Shown in pieces: positions 8,628 through 17,189 of a DNA stretch of 64,000 nucleotides. The notes under the pieces were generated by a model. The model ran no database searches, was not told the origin of the DNA, and saw only the letters and a list, made by a program, of their open reading frames with translations. Every line of letters starts with the position of its first letter. The stretch's first letter is position 1. This DNA comes from Streptomyces sp. CCM_MD2014 (GTDB taxonomy: Bacteria; Actinomycetota; Actinomycetes; Streptomycetales; Streptomycetaceae), in the NCBI RefSeq assembly GCF_000772045.1, contig NZ_CP009754.1:7068001-7132000 (forward strand), read 5' to 3'. The translations under genes were made by a program, and so were the position numbers.

Positions 8628-9860
8628 ATGGCCGAACACCCCGCCTACCCCGTAGGCCTCCGCCTCACCGGCCGTCGCGTGGTCGTCCTCGGCGGCGGGC
8701 AGGTCGCCCAGCGCCGCCTGCCCGCCCTCATCGCCGCCGGCGCCGACATCCGCCTCGTCTCCCCGGAGGCGACCCCGTCCGTCGAAGCCATGGCGGACGC
8801 GGGGGAGATCACCTGGGAGCGGCGCCCCTACGCGGAAGGGGACCTCGCGGACGCCTGGTACGCCCTGATCGCCACCAGCGACACCGGGGCCAACAACGCG
8901 GCCTCCGCCGAGGCCGAGCGGCACCGCGTCTGGTGCGTCCGCTCCGACGACGCGGACCTGGCCACGGCCTGGACCCCGGCGACCGGACACAGCGAGGGCG
9001 TCACCGTCGCCGTACTCACCACCGACGCACGCCACCGCGACCCCCGCCACACCGCCGCCATCCGCGACGCCGTGGTGGAGGGCCTGCGCGACGGCACCCT
9101 CGTCGCCCCGCACCGGCGCACCCGCACGCCCGGCGTCGCCCTGGTCGGCGGCGGTCCCGGCGACCCGGACCTGATCACCGTCCGCGGCCGCCGCCTGCTC
9201 GCCGAGGCCGACGTCGTCATCGCCGACCGGCTCGGCCCCCGCGACCTCCTCGCCGAACTGCCGCCGCACGTCGAGGTCATCGACGCCGCCAAGATCCCGT
9301 ACGGCCGCTACATGGCCCAGGAGGCCATCAACAACGCGCTGATCGAACACGCCAAGCAGGGCAAGTCGGTCGTACGGCTCAAGGGCGGCGACCCGTTCGT
9401 CTTCGGCCGGGGCATGGAGGAGGCGCAGGCGCTGGCCGAGGCGGGCATCGCGTGCACCGTCGTCCCCGGCATCTCCAGCACCATCTCGGTCCCCGGCGCG
9501 GCCGGCATCCCGGTCACCCACCGGGGCGTCGCCCACGAGTTCACCGTGGTCAGCGGACACGTCGCCCCCGACGACGAGCGCTCCCTGGTCGACTGGCCGT
9601 CCCTGGCCAAGCTCACCGGCACGCTCGTGATCCTCATGGGCGTGGACAAGATCGGCAGGATCGCCGAGACCCTCGTCGCGCACGGCAAGTCCCCCGGCAC
9701 CCCGGTCGCCCTCGTCCAGGAGGGCACCACGGCCGCCCAGCGCCGGGTGGACGCGACCCTCGCCACCGTCGCCGAGGTGGCCGTCGCCGAGGAGGTCAGG
9801 CCGCCCGCCGTCATCGTCGTCGGCGAGGTCGTCGCCGTCGGCCCGCACGGGACGGTCTGA
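8628..9860 (+). CDS. cobA: Uroporphyrinogen-III C-methyltransferase with precorrin-2 dehydrogenase domain (CobA/CysG type)
   Basis: 410-residue bifunctional enzyme at the entry of the cobalamin/siroheme branch. Residues ~10-150 are an NAD-binding precorrin-2 dehydrogenase domain (VVVLGGGQVAQRRLPAL). Residues ~168-405 are the SAM-dependent uroporphyrinogen-III methyltransferase (LVGGGPGDPDLITVRGRRLL, VVRLKGGDPFVFGRG, GAAGIPVTHRG). The ATG has an AGAGGAG ribosome site 10 nt upstream. A TAAAAT hexamer at 8581-8586 could be its own -10. The next gene starts 2 nt after the stop, so they are co-transcribed. Confidence 0.95.
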   Translation: MAEHPAYPVGLRLTGRRVVVLGGGQVAQRRLPALIAAGADIRLVSPEATPSVEAMADAGEITWERRPYAEGDLADAWYALIATSDTGANNAASAEAERHRVWCVRSDDADLATAWTPATGHSEGVTVAVLTTDARHRDPRHTAAIRDAVVEGLRDGTLVAPHRRTRTPGVALVGGGPGDPDLITVRGRRLLAEADVVIADRLGPRDLLAELPPHVEVIDAAKIPYGRYMAQEAINNALIEHAKQGKSVVRLKGGDPFVFGRGMEEAQALAEAGIACTVVPGISSTISVPGAAGIPVTHRGVAHEFTVVSGHVAPDDERSLVDWPSLAKLTGTLVILMGVDKIGRIAETLVAHGKSPGTPVALVQEGTTAAQRRVDATLATVAEVAVAEEVRPPAVIVVGEVVAVGPHGTV

Positions 9861-9861
9861 C

Positions 9862-10680
9862 GTGGCCGAACTCATCACGATCGACGACCCCGACGACCCG
9901 CGGCTGCACGACTACACGGGCCTGACCGACGTCGAGCTGCGCCGCCGCCGCGAGCCCGCCGAGGGCCTGTTCATCGCCGAGGGCGAGAAGGTCATCAGGA
10001 GGGCCGGCGAGGCGGGCTACACGATGCGCTCCATGCTGCTGTCCGCCAAGTGGGTCGACACCATGCGCGACATCATCGACGAGGCCCCGGCCCCGGTGTA
10101 CGTCGTCGACCCCGCGCTCGCCGAACGGGTCACCGGGTACCACGTGCACCGCGGCGCGCTCGCCTCGATGCAGCGCAAGGCGCTGCCCACGGCCGCCGGT
10201 CTCCTGACCACCGCCCGGCGCGTCGTCGTCATGGAGTCCGTCAACGACCACACCAACATCGGCGCGATCTTCCGGTCCGCCGCCGCCCTCGGCATGGACG
10301 CGGTCCTGCTCTCCCCGGACTGCGCGGACCCGCTGTACCGGCGCAGCGTCAAGGTCTCGATGGGCGCGGTCTTCTCCGTGCCGTACGCCCGTCTCGACGT
10401 CTGGCCGGCCGGGCTGGCGGAGGTCCGCGAGGCGGGCTTCACGCTCCTCGCCCTCACCCCCGACGAGCAGGCCGAGTCCCTCGACGCGGTCGCCCCGCAC
10501 CGGATGGACCGGGTGGCCCTGATGCTGGGTGCCGAGGGCAGCGGCCTGTCCCGGCGGGCCCTCGCGGGGTCCGACACGTGGGTCCGCATCCCGATGTCCC
10601 ACGGCGTCGACTCCCTGAACGTGGGCGCGGCGGCCGCGGTCGCCTTCTACGCGGTGACGGCGGGACGCCCCTCGGCGTAG
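9862..10680 (+). CDS. TrmH/SpoU-family RNA 2'-O-methyltransferase
   Basis: 272-residue SPOUT methyltransferase that transfers a methyl group from SAM to a ribose 2'-OH of rRNA or tRNA. The knot motifs are clear: NDHTNIGAIFRSAAALG, LMLGAEGSGLSRRAL and IPMSHGVDSLNVGAAAAVAFY. The N-terminal ~100 residues are the usual substrate-binding extension. The GTG start lies just after the cobA stop. The RNA target cannot be told from sequence. It converges on the kinase gene; a short GGCGCC inverted repeat (10690-10708) lies between them. Confidence 0.9.
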   Translation: MAELITIDDPDDPRLHDYTGLTDVELRRRREPAEGLFIAEGEKVIRRAGEAGYTMRSMLLSAKWVDTMRDIIDEAPAPVYVVDPALAERVTGYHVHRGALASMQRKALPTAAGLLTTARRVVVMESVNDHTNIGAIFRSAAALGMDAVLLSPDCADPLYRRSVKVSMGAVFSVPYARLDVWPAGLAEVREAGFTLLALTPDEQAESLDAVAPHRMDRVALMLGAEGSGLSRRALAGSDTWVRIPMSHGVDSLNVGAAAAVAFYAVTAGRPSA

Positions 10681-10735
10681 ACCGCCCGCGGCGCCCGGTG
10701 TCGGCGCCCGGAGCCGGCGTCTCAGACGGGGCGTC

Positions 10736-12160
10736 TCAGACTCGGGGTGCCCGCCGCCCCGACAGGTCGCCGGGCGGATCCACCCGCTCCTGCTGGGCGG
10801 CCCGCACACCGCCCCGGTCGTCGCCGAGCCCGCGCGAGGGCCCCTGGCAGCCCTGAGCCGCGGCGATGCCCAGCGCGACCAGCAGCGTCACCACCACGAA
10901 CACGAACAGGCGCTGCCGCAGCAGCCGCGGATTGGCGGGCCGCCGCCAGCCGGTCCCCGTCGTCCGGGGCGCCGTGCGGCCGGCACCGCTGCGGGGTGCG
11001 GTCCGGCCACCGTCGTTGCGGGAGGCGTTCCGGCCGGTGGTGTCGCGGGACGGCGTGGGCCTGGACCCGGACCGCGCCCCCGTGCCGCCGCCCCGCGACG
11101 GCGTGCCGCCGCGCGAGGCGCCTCCGCCGCGCACGGGCGTTCCACCCCGCGAGGGAACGGGACCTCGGGGCGCGGACCCCCGCGATCCCGACGCGCCGCG
11201 CGGCGCGGGAGTGCCCGGCGCGCCCGCCCGGCCCTGAGGACGCCGCTGGGCACGCTCCGGATAGGTGTCGGCGAGCCGGCCCGTGGGCACGTCGGCCTCA
11301 CCGCTGCGCGGTGCGAGCGGCCGTACGTCGGCCACGCCCTGGGCCTCCCGGGCAGCGATCTCCTTGAGCCGCAGCGACAGCTCCAGGGTGCTGGGGCGCT
11401 CCTCGGGGTCCTTGGCCAGGCACGCCCGCACCAGCGGTCCGAGCGCGTCCGGGACCCCGTGCAGCTGGGCCTCCTCGTGCACCACGCGGTACAGCATCAC
11501 CTCGGAACTGCCGTGCCCGAAGGGCGAGTCGCCCATCGACGCGTACGCCAGCGTCGCACCGAGCGAGAACACGTCCGTCGCCGGCGTGACCGCGGCCCCG
11601 CGCACCTGCTCCGGCGCGAGGAAGCCGGGGGAGCCGACCGCGGTGCCGACGTGCGTGAGCGTGGAGGCACCGGTGGCCCAGGCGATGCCGAAGTCGATGA
11701 TCCGCGGCCCCTTCGGGGACAGCAGGATGTTGGACGGCTTCAGGTCGCGGTGCACCACACCGGCCTCGTGCACGGCGACCAGGCCCTCGGACAGCGCCGC
11801 GCCCACGGCCGCGACGTCGGCCGCGCCGAGCGGGCCGCCGTCGACGACCTTGTCGTGCAGGGAGGGGCCGGGCACGTACTGCGTGGCGAACCAGGGACGG
11901 TCCGCCTCCAGGTCCGCGGCGACCAGCCGGGCGGTGCAGCCGCCCCGGATGCGCCGGGCCGCCGAGACCTCACGCGCGAACCGCGACCGGAACTCCTGGT
12001 CCTCGGCCAGGTCCGGCCGGATGACCTTCAGCGCGACCCGCTGCCCCTTCTTGTCGGAGCCCAGGTAGACCACGCCCATTCCACCCGCGCCGAGCCGCCT
12101 GTGAAGCCTGAACGAGCCGACGACGCGCGGGTCCTCGCGCCTCAGGCGCATCATCGCCAT
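10736..12160 (-). CDS. Membrane-anchored Hanks-type Ser/Thr protein kinase
   Basis: 474-residue eukaryotic-type kinase. Residues ~12-270 form the kinase domain: glycine loop LGAGGMGVVYLG, VALKV lysine, HRDLKPSNILL (~137), IDFGIAW (~155), SPGFLAPEQV (~180). Then comes a Gly/Arg/Pro/Ser/Thr-rich linker of ~130 residues, a single transmembrane helix (LFVFVVVTLLVALGIAAAQ, ~residues 415-437) and a short outer tail. It lacks PASTA repeats, so it is not PknB-like outside the cell. Start 12160 is chosen because GGGG lies 6 nt before it; ATG 12166 is an alternative. It converges with the trmH-like gene. Confidence 0.9.
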   Translation of the reverse strand: MAMMRLRREDPRVVGSFRLHRRLGAGGMGVVYLGSDKKGQRVALKVIRPDLAEDQEFRSRFAREVSAARRIRGGCTARLVAADLEADRPWFATQYVPGPSLHDKVVDGGPLGAADVAAVGAALSEGLVAVHEAGVVHRDLKPSNILLSPKGPRIIDFGIAWATGASTLTHVGTAVGSPGFLAPEQVRGAAVTPATDVFSLGATLAYASMGDSPFGHGSSEVMLYRVVHEEAQLHGVPDALGPLVRACLAKDPEERPSTLELSLRLKEIAAREAQGVADVRPLAPRSGEADVPTGRLADTYPERAQRRPQGRAGAPGTPAPRGASGSRGSAPRGPVPSRGGTPVRGGGASRGGTPSRGGGTGARSGSRPTPSRDTTGRNASRNDGGRTAPRSGAGRTAPRTTGTGWRRPANPRLLRQRLFVFVVVTLLVALGIAAAQGCQGPSRGLGDDRGGVRAAQQERVDPPGDLSGRRAPRV

Positions 12161-12196
12161 GTTCATCCCCGCTGCCCGGTCCCTGTGACGTGCCAC

Positions 12197-12661
12197 AGCT
12201 TACGTTTCCACGGCCGCCCGTGCGCAGAGGCCGCGCCCTCTCGGGACAACGGATTGTCAGTGCCCCGCGCGAGAGTTGAGGCCCGGTCAGCGCTCGCGCG
12301 GACGGAACGGCCGCGCCGCGTCCATGATCCCAACCGGCTGCGGGGACGGGGGGATTGGACCGGGCGACGGCGTCCGGGCGGGCGCGGCGGAGGCGGGCGG
12401 CGAGACGCCGCGCGCCCGTGCCGGGGCGGCCGGCGGAGCGGGACCCGGGGCGGGGACGGAGGTGTGCCGGGAGGCGGTCGAAGTGAGCGAAGTCACCGGG
12501 CGGCCCGGAGATACCCGGACACGACGGACACCCCGTCCGGGAAGACCCCGAGACCCGGAAGCCGGTCTCCACCCAGGGGAGTACGCGGCAGGTCGTGGCT
12601 CATCCTCCGGGAGGCCCGGCAATCGGTACGAGGGCATGACGTCGGACGATCGCCCGACGCA
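12197..12661. other. Intergenic region, no gene seen
   Basis: 465 bp between the divergently placed kinase and small-membrane-protein genes. Open frames here lack ribosome sites and recognisable products. TAAGCT on the minus strand (complement of 12202-12207) could be the kinase -10. Confidence 0.5.
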
Positions 12662-12721
12662 TAGATTTGAGGTCAAGCGGCGGGTGCAGCACTCGTCCCC
12701 CGAGGTCAGACACCCGCCGCT
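12662..12721 (+). promoter_or_regulatory. Candidate promoter and 5' hairpin
   Basis: A good Streptomyces -10 (TAGATT, 12662-12667), with an ATGACG at 12636-12641 that is rather far for a -35 (20 bp). Transcription from here would open with a perfect 11-bp stem (AGCGGCGGGTG 12676-12686 with 12711-12721). The small membrane protein gene starts 87 nt further on. Confidence 0.45.
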
Positions 12722-12808
12722 GCGGCGAGAAGCACACGTGACAAGGAAATCGCGAGAAGCGGATCGCGACGACGACATCGCGACAACGAAACGGTCAGGA
12801 GAGGGACC

Positions 12809-12991
12809 ATGGCCCAGACGGCTCCGCGGACACTGGTCCGCACCCGGGAAAGCCGCCGTCACGGCCGTCGCCACCCCGCGGTGGCGACGCTCATGGCCCT
12901 TCCCCTGGCGGTCCTGCTCCTCCTCGTCTTCGACGGGTGGGAGACAGTGGCCACACAGGCGTCGTCCGTGGGTGTGGTGCTGGGGCGCTGA
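12809..12991 (+). CDS. Small membrane protein, 60 residues, function unknown
   Basis: A short protein with a basic N-terminus (RTRESRRHGRRH) and one hydrophobic helix (VATLMALPLAVLLLLVF, ~residues 25-41), so it probably sits in the membrane with the N-terminus inside. ATG 12809 is preceded by GGAGAGGG. A promoter candidate lies upstream and an excellent terminator downstream, which supports a stand-alone transcription unit. I do not recognise a family. Confidence 0.65.
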   Translation: MAQTAPRTLVRTRESRRHGRRHPAVATLMALPLAVLLLLVFDGWETVATQASSVGVVLGR

Positions 12992-13077
12992 GCGGCGACC
13001 CCAGGCCCGGAAGAGCGGTCCGGGCGGGGACACCCATCCATGAAACCCCGTGGGGACGGGGGTGCGGCGGACGGCAA

Positions 13078-13117
13078 AATGCCGGCGCAGCTGGGGAGCT
13101 GCGCCGGCATTGCTTTT
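13078..13117 (+). terminator. Strong intrinsic terminator
   Basis: Perfect 15-bp stem (13078-13092 with 13097-13111) with a GGGG loop, preceded by AAA and followed by GCTTTT. It should work in both directions and isolates the small protein gene from the phosphotransferase gene. Confidence 0.85.
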
Positions 13118-13181
13118 CCGCCCCCGCCTCGCACCGGGCGGGAAGCACGGCGGCACACTCCTCCTGCGTACCCTCACCCAC

Positions 13182-14117
13182 GTGACCACGGACGCCCCCG
13201 CCCTCCTCCCCGCACTCGAGGCCCGCGCCAGGGCAACGGCCCACGCCCGCACCCCGGCCTGTCCCTGCGGCGCGGCCACCCTCGCCGACCGCCCCGACGC
13301 CACCGTCGTCCGGCACGCCGGCACCGTCGCCAAGGCCCACGCCGCGGACGCCGACCCCGCCGAGCTGGCCCTCCGTGTCACGGCCGCCGCCCGCCTCCCC
13401 GGCGTACTCCTGCCCCCGCTCGCCCCGGCCCCCGTCGTCCTGCACGGGCGGCCCGTCACGTACTGGCCCTACGGCGCACCCGTGGACCCGGACGACCCGG
13501 ACGCGGCGCCGTGGGAGGCCGCGGCCACCCTCCTCGCCCGCCTCCACCGCACCGCGGCCCCCCTCGCCGTACCGCCCATGCGCGGACCCGCGAAGGCGGC
13601 CCTGGCCGTGGCCCGCCTCCGGGACACCGCCCCCGGCCACCCCGCCACCGCGCCCGTACGGGCGGCCTGGGCGGCGCTCCCCGCCTGGGCGCGCGGCGCG
13701 GCCGCCATGCCGGACACCACCACCCTCTGCCACGGCGACCTCCACCTCGGCCAGCTCGTACGCCACCCCGCCCCCGACGGCCCCTGGCTGCTGATCGACA
13801 TCGACGACCTCGGCACCGGCGTCCCGGCCTGGGACCTGGCCCGCCCCGCCGCCTGGTACGCCTGCGGGCTGCTCCCGCCCGAGGAGTGGCACCGTTTCCT
13901 GACCGCCTACCGCGCCCGCGGCGGACCGGCCGTCCCGGCCGACGGCGACCCCTGGCCCGCCCTGGACGTCCCGGCCCGCGCCCTCACCGCCCAGACCGCC
14001 GCCAGGGCCGTCACCAAGGCGGTCCTGGCGGACCGGCCCCTGGACGAGGTGGAGTGCGCCCTCGTCGACGCCTGCGCGCGCATGGCGCCGGCCCGGTCCG
14101 ACGCCTCGTACGGCTGA
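13182..14117 (+). CDS. Phosphotransferase of the aminoglycoside/maltokinase-like (APH) fold
   Basis: 311-residue protein kinase-like phosphotransferase. The catalytic loop is HGDLHLGQL (~residues 185-193), where Gln replaces the usual Asn; this HGDxHLGQ form is known from maltokinase-type enzymes. The metal-binding segment is LIDIDDLGTGVPAWDLARPAAW. GTG 13182 is preferred because TACCCT (13170-13175) ends 6 nt before it and there is no Shine-Dalgarno, which fits a leaderless mRNA. The substrate is unknown; a role in antibiotic resistance should not be assumed. Confidence 0.8.
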   Translation: MTTDAPALLPALEARARATAHARTPACPCGAATLADRPDATVVRHAGTVAKAHAADADPAELALRVTAAARLPGVLLPPLAPAPVVLHGRPVTYWPYGAPVDPDDPDAAPWEAAATLLARLHRTAAPLAVPPMRGPAKAALAVARLRDTAPGHPATAPVRAAWAALPAWARGAAAMPDTTTLCHGDLHLGQLVRHPAPDGPWLLIDIDDLGTGVPAWDLARPAAWYACGLLPPEEWHRFLTAYRARGGPAVPADGDPWPALDVPARALTAQTAARAVTKAVLADRPLDEVECALVDACARMAPARSDASYG

Positions 14118-14218
14118 GGCGAAGTTCCGGGCAGTAGGGTGCAACCGACCCGCGGCGGGACAGAGTCTGTCCTGGCGATACGCGAAGCAGGACCGACCGG
14201 CGAGGAGTTGAGCCGAGC

Positions 14219-14503
14219 ATGCAGTGCCCCAAGTGCCATGCACCGATGCACACCTACAACCGCAACGGCGTTCAGATCGAGCAGTGCAGCGGCTGCCGCG
14301 GCATCTTCCTCGACTACGGCGAGCTGGAGTCGCTGACCCGCCTGGAGGCCCAGTGGTCCCAGCCCGCGCCGCCGGCACCGCCCGCCGCACCGCAGGCCTA
14401 CCCGGCGGCCCAGGCGCCCGCCTGGGGCGCCCCGCACGGCGGCCACGGTCACTACGGCCACCACCGTCAGAAGAGCTTCGGACGCATGCTCTTCTCCAGC
14501 TGA
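14219..14503 (+). CDS. Zinc-ribbon protein (zf-TFIIB type)
   Basis: 94-residue protein. Residues 1-40 hold two CxxC knuckles (CPKC, CSGC) followed by RGIFLDYGELESL, the hallmark of the TFIIB-like zinc-ribbon family. The rest is Pro/Ala/His/Gly-rich and ends HHRQKSFGRMLFSS. Proteins of this type are common near membrane or nucleic-acid functions but have no settled role. GAGGAG precedes the ATG. Confidence 0.8.
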   Translation: MQCPKCHAPMHTYNRNGVQIEQCSGCRGIFLDYGELESLTRLEAQWSQPAPPAPPAAPQAYPAAQAPAWGAPHGGHGHYGHHRQKSFGRMLFSS

Positions 14504-14570
14504 TCCTCCGGCCGATCCGCCGAGCGCGGGCCCGTGCGGACGGGCCCGCACCGGAGGCACCCGGCTACGC

Positions 14571-14610
14571 CGAAGCCCCCGGCCGTTCGTGACGGCCGGG
14601 GGCTTCGTTT
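14571..14610. terminator. Bidirectional terminator between zinc-ribbon gene and tRNA cluster
   Basis: Perfect 16-bp stem (14571-14586 with 14592-14607), loop TCGTG, followed by TTT. It lies between the plus-strand zinc-ribbon gene and the 3' end of the minus-strand tRNA cluster, so it can serve both. Confidence 0.8.
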
Positions 14611-14615
14611 CCGTG

Positions 14616-14687
14616 TGGACGATACTGGGATTGAACCAGTGACCTCTTCCGTGTCAGGGAAGCGCTCTCCCGCTGAGCTAATCGTCC
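14616..14687 (-). tRNA. tRNA-Val (GAC), copy 1
   Basis: 72-nt cloverleaf on the minus strand: acceptor GGACGAT/ATCGTCC with discriminator A, D-arm TAGCTCAGCGGGAGAGC, anticodon GAC, T-arm GGTTCAATCCC. CCA is not encoded. Confidence 0.95.
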
Positions 14688-14712
14688 TGGAAGCACCAGG
14701 TGCGGTACTGCG

Positions 14713-14784
14713 TGCGCGATACTGGGATTGAACCAGTGACCTCTTCCGTGTCAGGGAAGCGCTCTCCCGCTGAGCTAATCGCGC
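14713..14784 (-). tRNA. tRNA-Val (GAC), copy 2 with altered acceptor stem
   Basis: Same 72-nt body and anticodon GAC as the neighbours, but the acceptor stem is GCGCGAT/ATCGCGC rather than GGACGAT/ATCGTCC. Both strands of the stem changed together, so pairing is kept. Confidence 0.95.
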
Positions 14785-14820
14785 GGGGATCCTTGCGGAC
14801 CGGTGATCCTTGCGGATCAG

Positions 14821-14892
14821 TGGACGATACTGGGATTGAACCAGTGACCTCTTCCGTGTCAGGGAAGCGCTCTCCCGCTGAGCTAATCGTCC
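14821..14892 (-). tRNA. tRNA-Val (GAC), copy 3
   Basis: 72-nt tRNA identical to copy 1, with anticodon GAC and acceptor GGACGAT/ATCGTCC. CCA is not encoded. Confidence 0.95.
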
Positions 14893-14896
14893 TTGG

Positions 14897-14967
14897 AGGT
14901 GGAGACGGGATTTGAACCCGTGTAGACGGCTTTGCAGGCCGTTGCCTCGCCTCTCGGCCACTCCACC
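14897..14967 (-). tRNA. tRNA-Cys (GCA)
   Basis: 71-nt tRNA: acceptor GGTGGAG/CTCCACC, anticodon GCA, T-arm GGGTTCAAATCCC, discriminator U as expected for tRNA-Cys. Confidence 0.95.
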
Positions 14968-15005
14968 AGGAGTGTAGGAGGCCCGGGAGGCCCCCTGTTC
15001 CTGCG

Positions 15006-15078
15006 AGCGGACGACGAGGCTCGAACTCGCGACCTCAACCTTGGCAAGGTTGCGCTCTACCAACTGAGCTACGTCCGC
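15006..15078 (-). tRNA. tRNA-Gly (GCC)
   Basis: 73-nt tRNA: acceptor GCGGACG/CGTCCGC, D-arm TAGCTCAGTTGGTAGAGC, anticodon GCC, T-arm GAGTTCGAGCCTC, discriminator U. It is first in the minus-strand cluster Gly-Cys-Val-Val-Val, so the cluster promoter should lie to its right (after 15079). Confidence 0.95.
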
Positions 15079-15255
15079 CTGTCGGTTCGGTCCGCTTGCG
15101 CGTCCCGGCGACGTGATGAACTCTAGCGGATTCCGGGGCCAGCACAAAAACGCGTTTGTGCAGCGTGCTGCGGTGCGTCCGCTCGCGGACCTGGTCAGGG
15201 CACCCGGAAGGACACGTTCGGGTCACCTCGGGGCCACCCGCCTAGACTCGACAGC

Positions 15256-16320
15256 GTGCTCGACCTCCCTCCCCTCGCCCGCTTCGGGGACCGTCTCGCG
15301 ACCGGTCTCCTCGACGTCACGAGCGATCCCGCCGCCCTCGGCTCCGAGGGATTCTGGGCCGTCTGCGCCGACTTCGAAGGCCGCCTGACCTGCGCGCGCT
15401 TCGCGGACGTACGCGAGGAGCCGGTGCCCGCGCCCACGCCGGGAGCGTGGCGGGGCCCCGCCGCCGGCGACTGGACGTCCTCCCTCGACCGCGCCGCGTA
15501 CACGGCGGCCGTACGGCGCATCCGCGCGCACATAGCCGCCGGCGAGGTCTACCAGGCCAACCTCTGCCGGGTACTGACGGCGCCGATCGGCCCCGACGCC
15601 GACGTGGACGCGCTCACCGCCTTGCTGGCCCGCGGGAACCCGGCGCCGTACGCCGGAACGATCCGGCTGCCGGAGCACGGCGTCGAGACGGCCACCGCGT
15701 CGCCCGAGCTGTTCCTGCGCCGGGACGGCCGGACGGTCGAGTCCGGCCCGATCAAGGGCACCGGGCGGACCGAGGCCGACCTGCTGGAGAAGGACTACGC
15801 CGAGAACGTCATGATCGTGGACCTGGTCCGCAACGACCTGGGGCGGGTCTGCGCCACGGGCACGGTCTCGGTGCCCGACCTGTGCGTCCTGGAGAAGCAC
15901 CCGGGACTGGTCCACCTGGTGTCCACGGTGCGCGGCGAGCTGCGCGCGGATGCCGGCTGGCCCGAGCTGCTCGACGCCGCCTTCCCACCCGGTTCCGTCA
16001 CCGGCGCGCCCAAGGCGAGCGCCCTGCGGATCATCGAAGCGCTGGAGACCGTGCCCCGGGGTCCGTACTGCGGCGGTATCGGCTGGGTCGACGCCGACCG
16101 GGGCACCGGCGAGCTGGCCGTCGGCATCCGCACCTTCTGGATCGACCGGGCCGCCGGCGCTCCCGCCGCGCGGCTGTGCTTCGGCACCGGCGCCGGCATC
16201 ACCTGGGGATCCGACCCGGAGGGCGAGTGGCGGGAGACCGAACTGAAGGCGTCCCGGCTGCTCGCGGTAGCGTCTGGGGCGTACGAGGTGAACGTGAGTG
16301 GAGAGGCGCTGGCGACGTGA
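15256..16320 (+). CDS. pabB: Chorismate-binding enzyme, aminodeoxychorismate synthase component I-like
   Basis: 354-residue chorismate-utilising enzyme, most likely PabB, which with a glutaminase makes 4-amino-4-deoxychorismate for folate. Motifs: HIAAGEVYQANLCR, SPELFL, the lysine motif GPIKGTGRT typical of PabB, DLVRNDLGRVC, GSVTGAPK. It lacks the N-terminal TrpE-like region, which makes it shorter than usual. GTG 15256 follows TAGACT (15243-15248) by 7 nt without a ribosome site, so the mRNA is probably leaderless. The next gene supplies the lyase; no pabA is adjacent. Confidence 0.88.
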   Translation: MLDLPPLARFGDRLATGLLDVTSDPAALGSEGFWAVCADFEGRLTCARFADVREEPVPAPTPGAWRGPAAGDWTSSLDRAAYTAAVRRIRAHIAAGEVYQANLCRVLTAPIGPDADVDALTALLARGNPAPYAGTIRLPEHGVETATASPELFLRRDGRTVESGPIKGTGRTEADLLEKDYAENVMIVDLVRNDLGRVCATGTVSVPDLCVLEKHPGLVHLVSTVRGELRADAGWPELLDAAFPPGSVTGAPKASALRIIEALETVPRGPYCGGIGWVDADRGTGELAVGIRTFWIDRAAGAPAARLCFGTGAGITWGSDPEGEWRETELKASRLLAVASGAYEVNVSGEALAT

Positions 16321-17138
16321 AGATCTGGCTCGACGGCGGGTTGCAGGACATCGACACCGCCCGTGTCTCCGTGTTCGACCACGGGCTGACCGTGGGCGAC
16401 GGCATCTTCGAGACGGTCAAGGCGGTGGACGGCAGGCCGTTCGCGCTGACCCGGCACCTGGACCGGCTGACCCGGTCGGCCCGGGGCCTCGGCCTGCCCG
16501 ACCCCGACCTCGACGAGGTGCGCCGCGCCTGCGCGGCCGTCGTCGAGGCCAACCCCATGCCGCTCGGCCGGCTGCGCATCACCTACACCGGCGGCCACGG
16601 CCCCCTCGGCTCGGACCGCGGCGAGCACGGCACGACGCTCGTCGTCGCCCTCGGCGAGACCGGCCGCCGGCCGGACTCCACCGCCGTGGTCACGGTGCCC
16701 TGGACCCGTAATGAACGCGGCGCGCTCACCGGCCTGAAGACCACCTCGTACGCCGAGAACGTCGTCGCCCTCGCCCGGGCCCGCGAACGGGGCGCCACCG
16801 AGGCGCTGTTCGGCAACACGGTGGGACAGCTCTGCGAGGGCACCGGGTCCAACGTCTTCGTCGTGCTCGACGGCGAGATCCACACCCCGCCGCTCGCCTC
16901 CGGCTGCCTCGCCGGGATCACCCGGGCCCTGACGGTCGAGTGGACGGGTGCCCGCGAGACCGACCTCCCGCTGGACGTCCTGGACCGCGCCGACGAGGTG
17001 TTCCTCACCTCCACGCTGCGGGACGTACAGGCCGTGCACCGCGTCGACGACCGCGAACTGCCGGGCGCCCCGGGGCCGGTGACCGCCAAGGCCATGCGCG
17101 TCTTCGAGGAGCGGTCCGGGGACGACCTGGACCCGTAG
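16317..17138 (+). CDS. pabC: Class IV aminotransferase-fold enzyme, aminodeoxychorismate lyase-like
   Basis: 273-residue PLP enzyme of the branched-chain aminotransferase/ADC lyase fold. VSVFDHGLTVGDGIFET is the family start; the PLP lysine is in TGLKTTSYAEN (~residue 140), and GTGSNVFVVLDGEIHTPPLASGCLAGITR is the phosphate-binding region. It overlaps pabB by 4 bp (GTGA), with GGAGAGG upstream. The pairing argues for 4-aminobenzoate release in folate synthesis; a D-amino-acid aminotransferase role cannot be excluded. Confidence 0.85.
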   Translation: MKIWLDGGLQDIDTARVSVFDHGLTVGDGIFETVKAVDGRPFALTRHLDRLTRSARGLGLPDPDLDEVRRACAAVVEANPMPLGRLRITYTGGHGPLGSDRGEHGTTLVVALGETGRRPDSTAVVTVPWTRNERGALTGLKTTSYAENVVALARARERGATEALFGNTVGQLCEGTGSNVFVVLDGEIHTPPLASGCLAGITRALTVEWTGARETDLPLDVLDRADEVFLTSTLRDVQAVHRVDDRELPGAPGPVTAKAMRVFEERSGDDLDP

Positions 17139-17189
17139 GGCCGCGAAATCCGGCTGCCGTTCCCGTCCCCGGTGGGTAGAACTGCCGTG

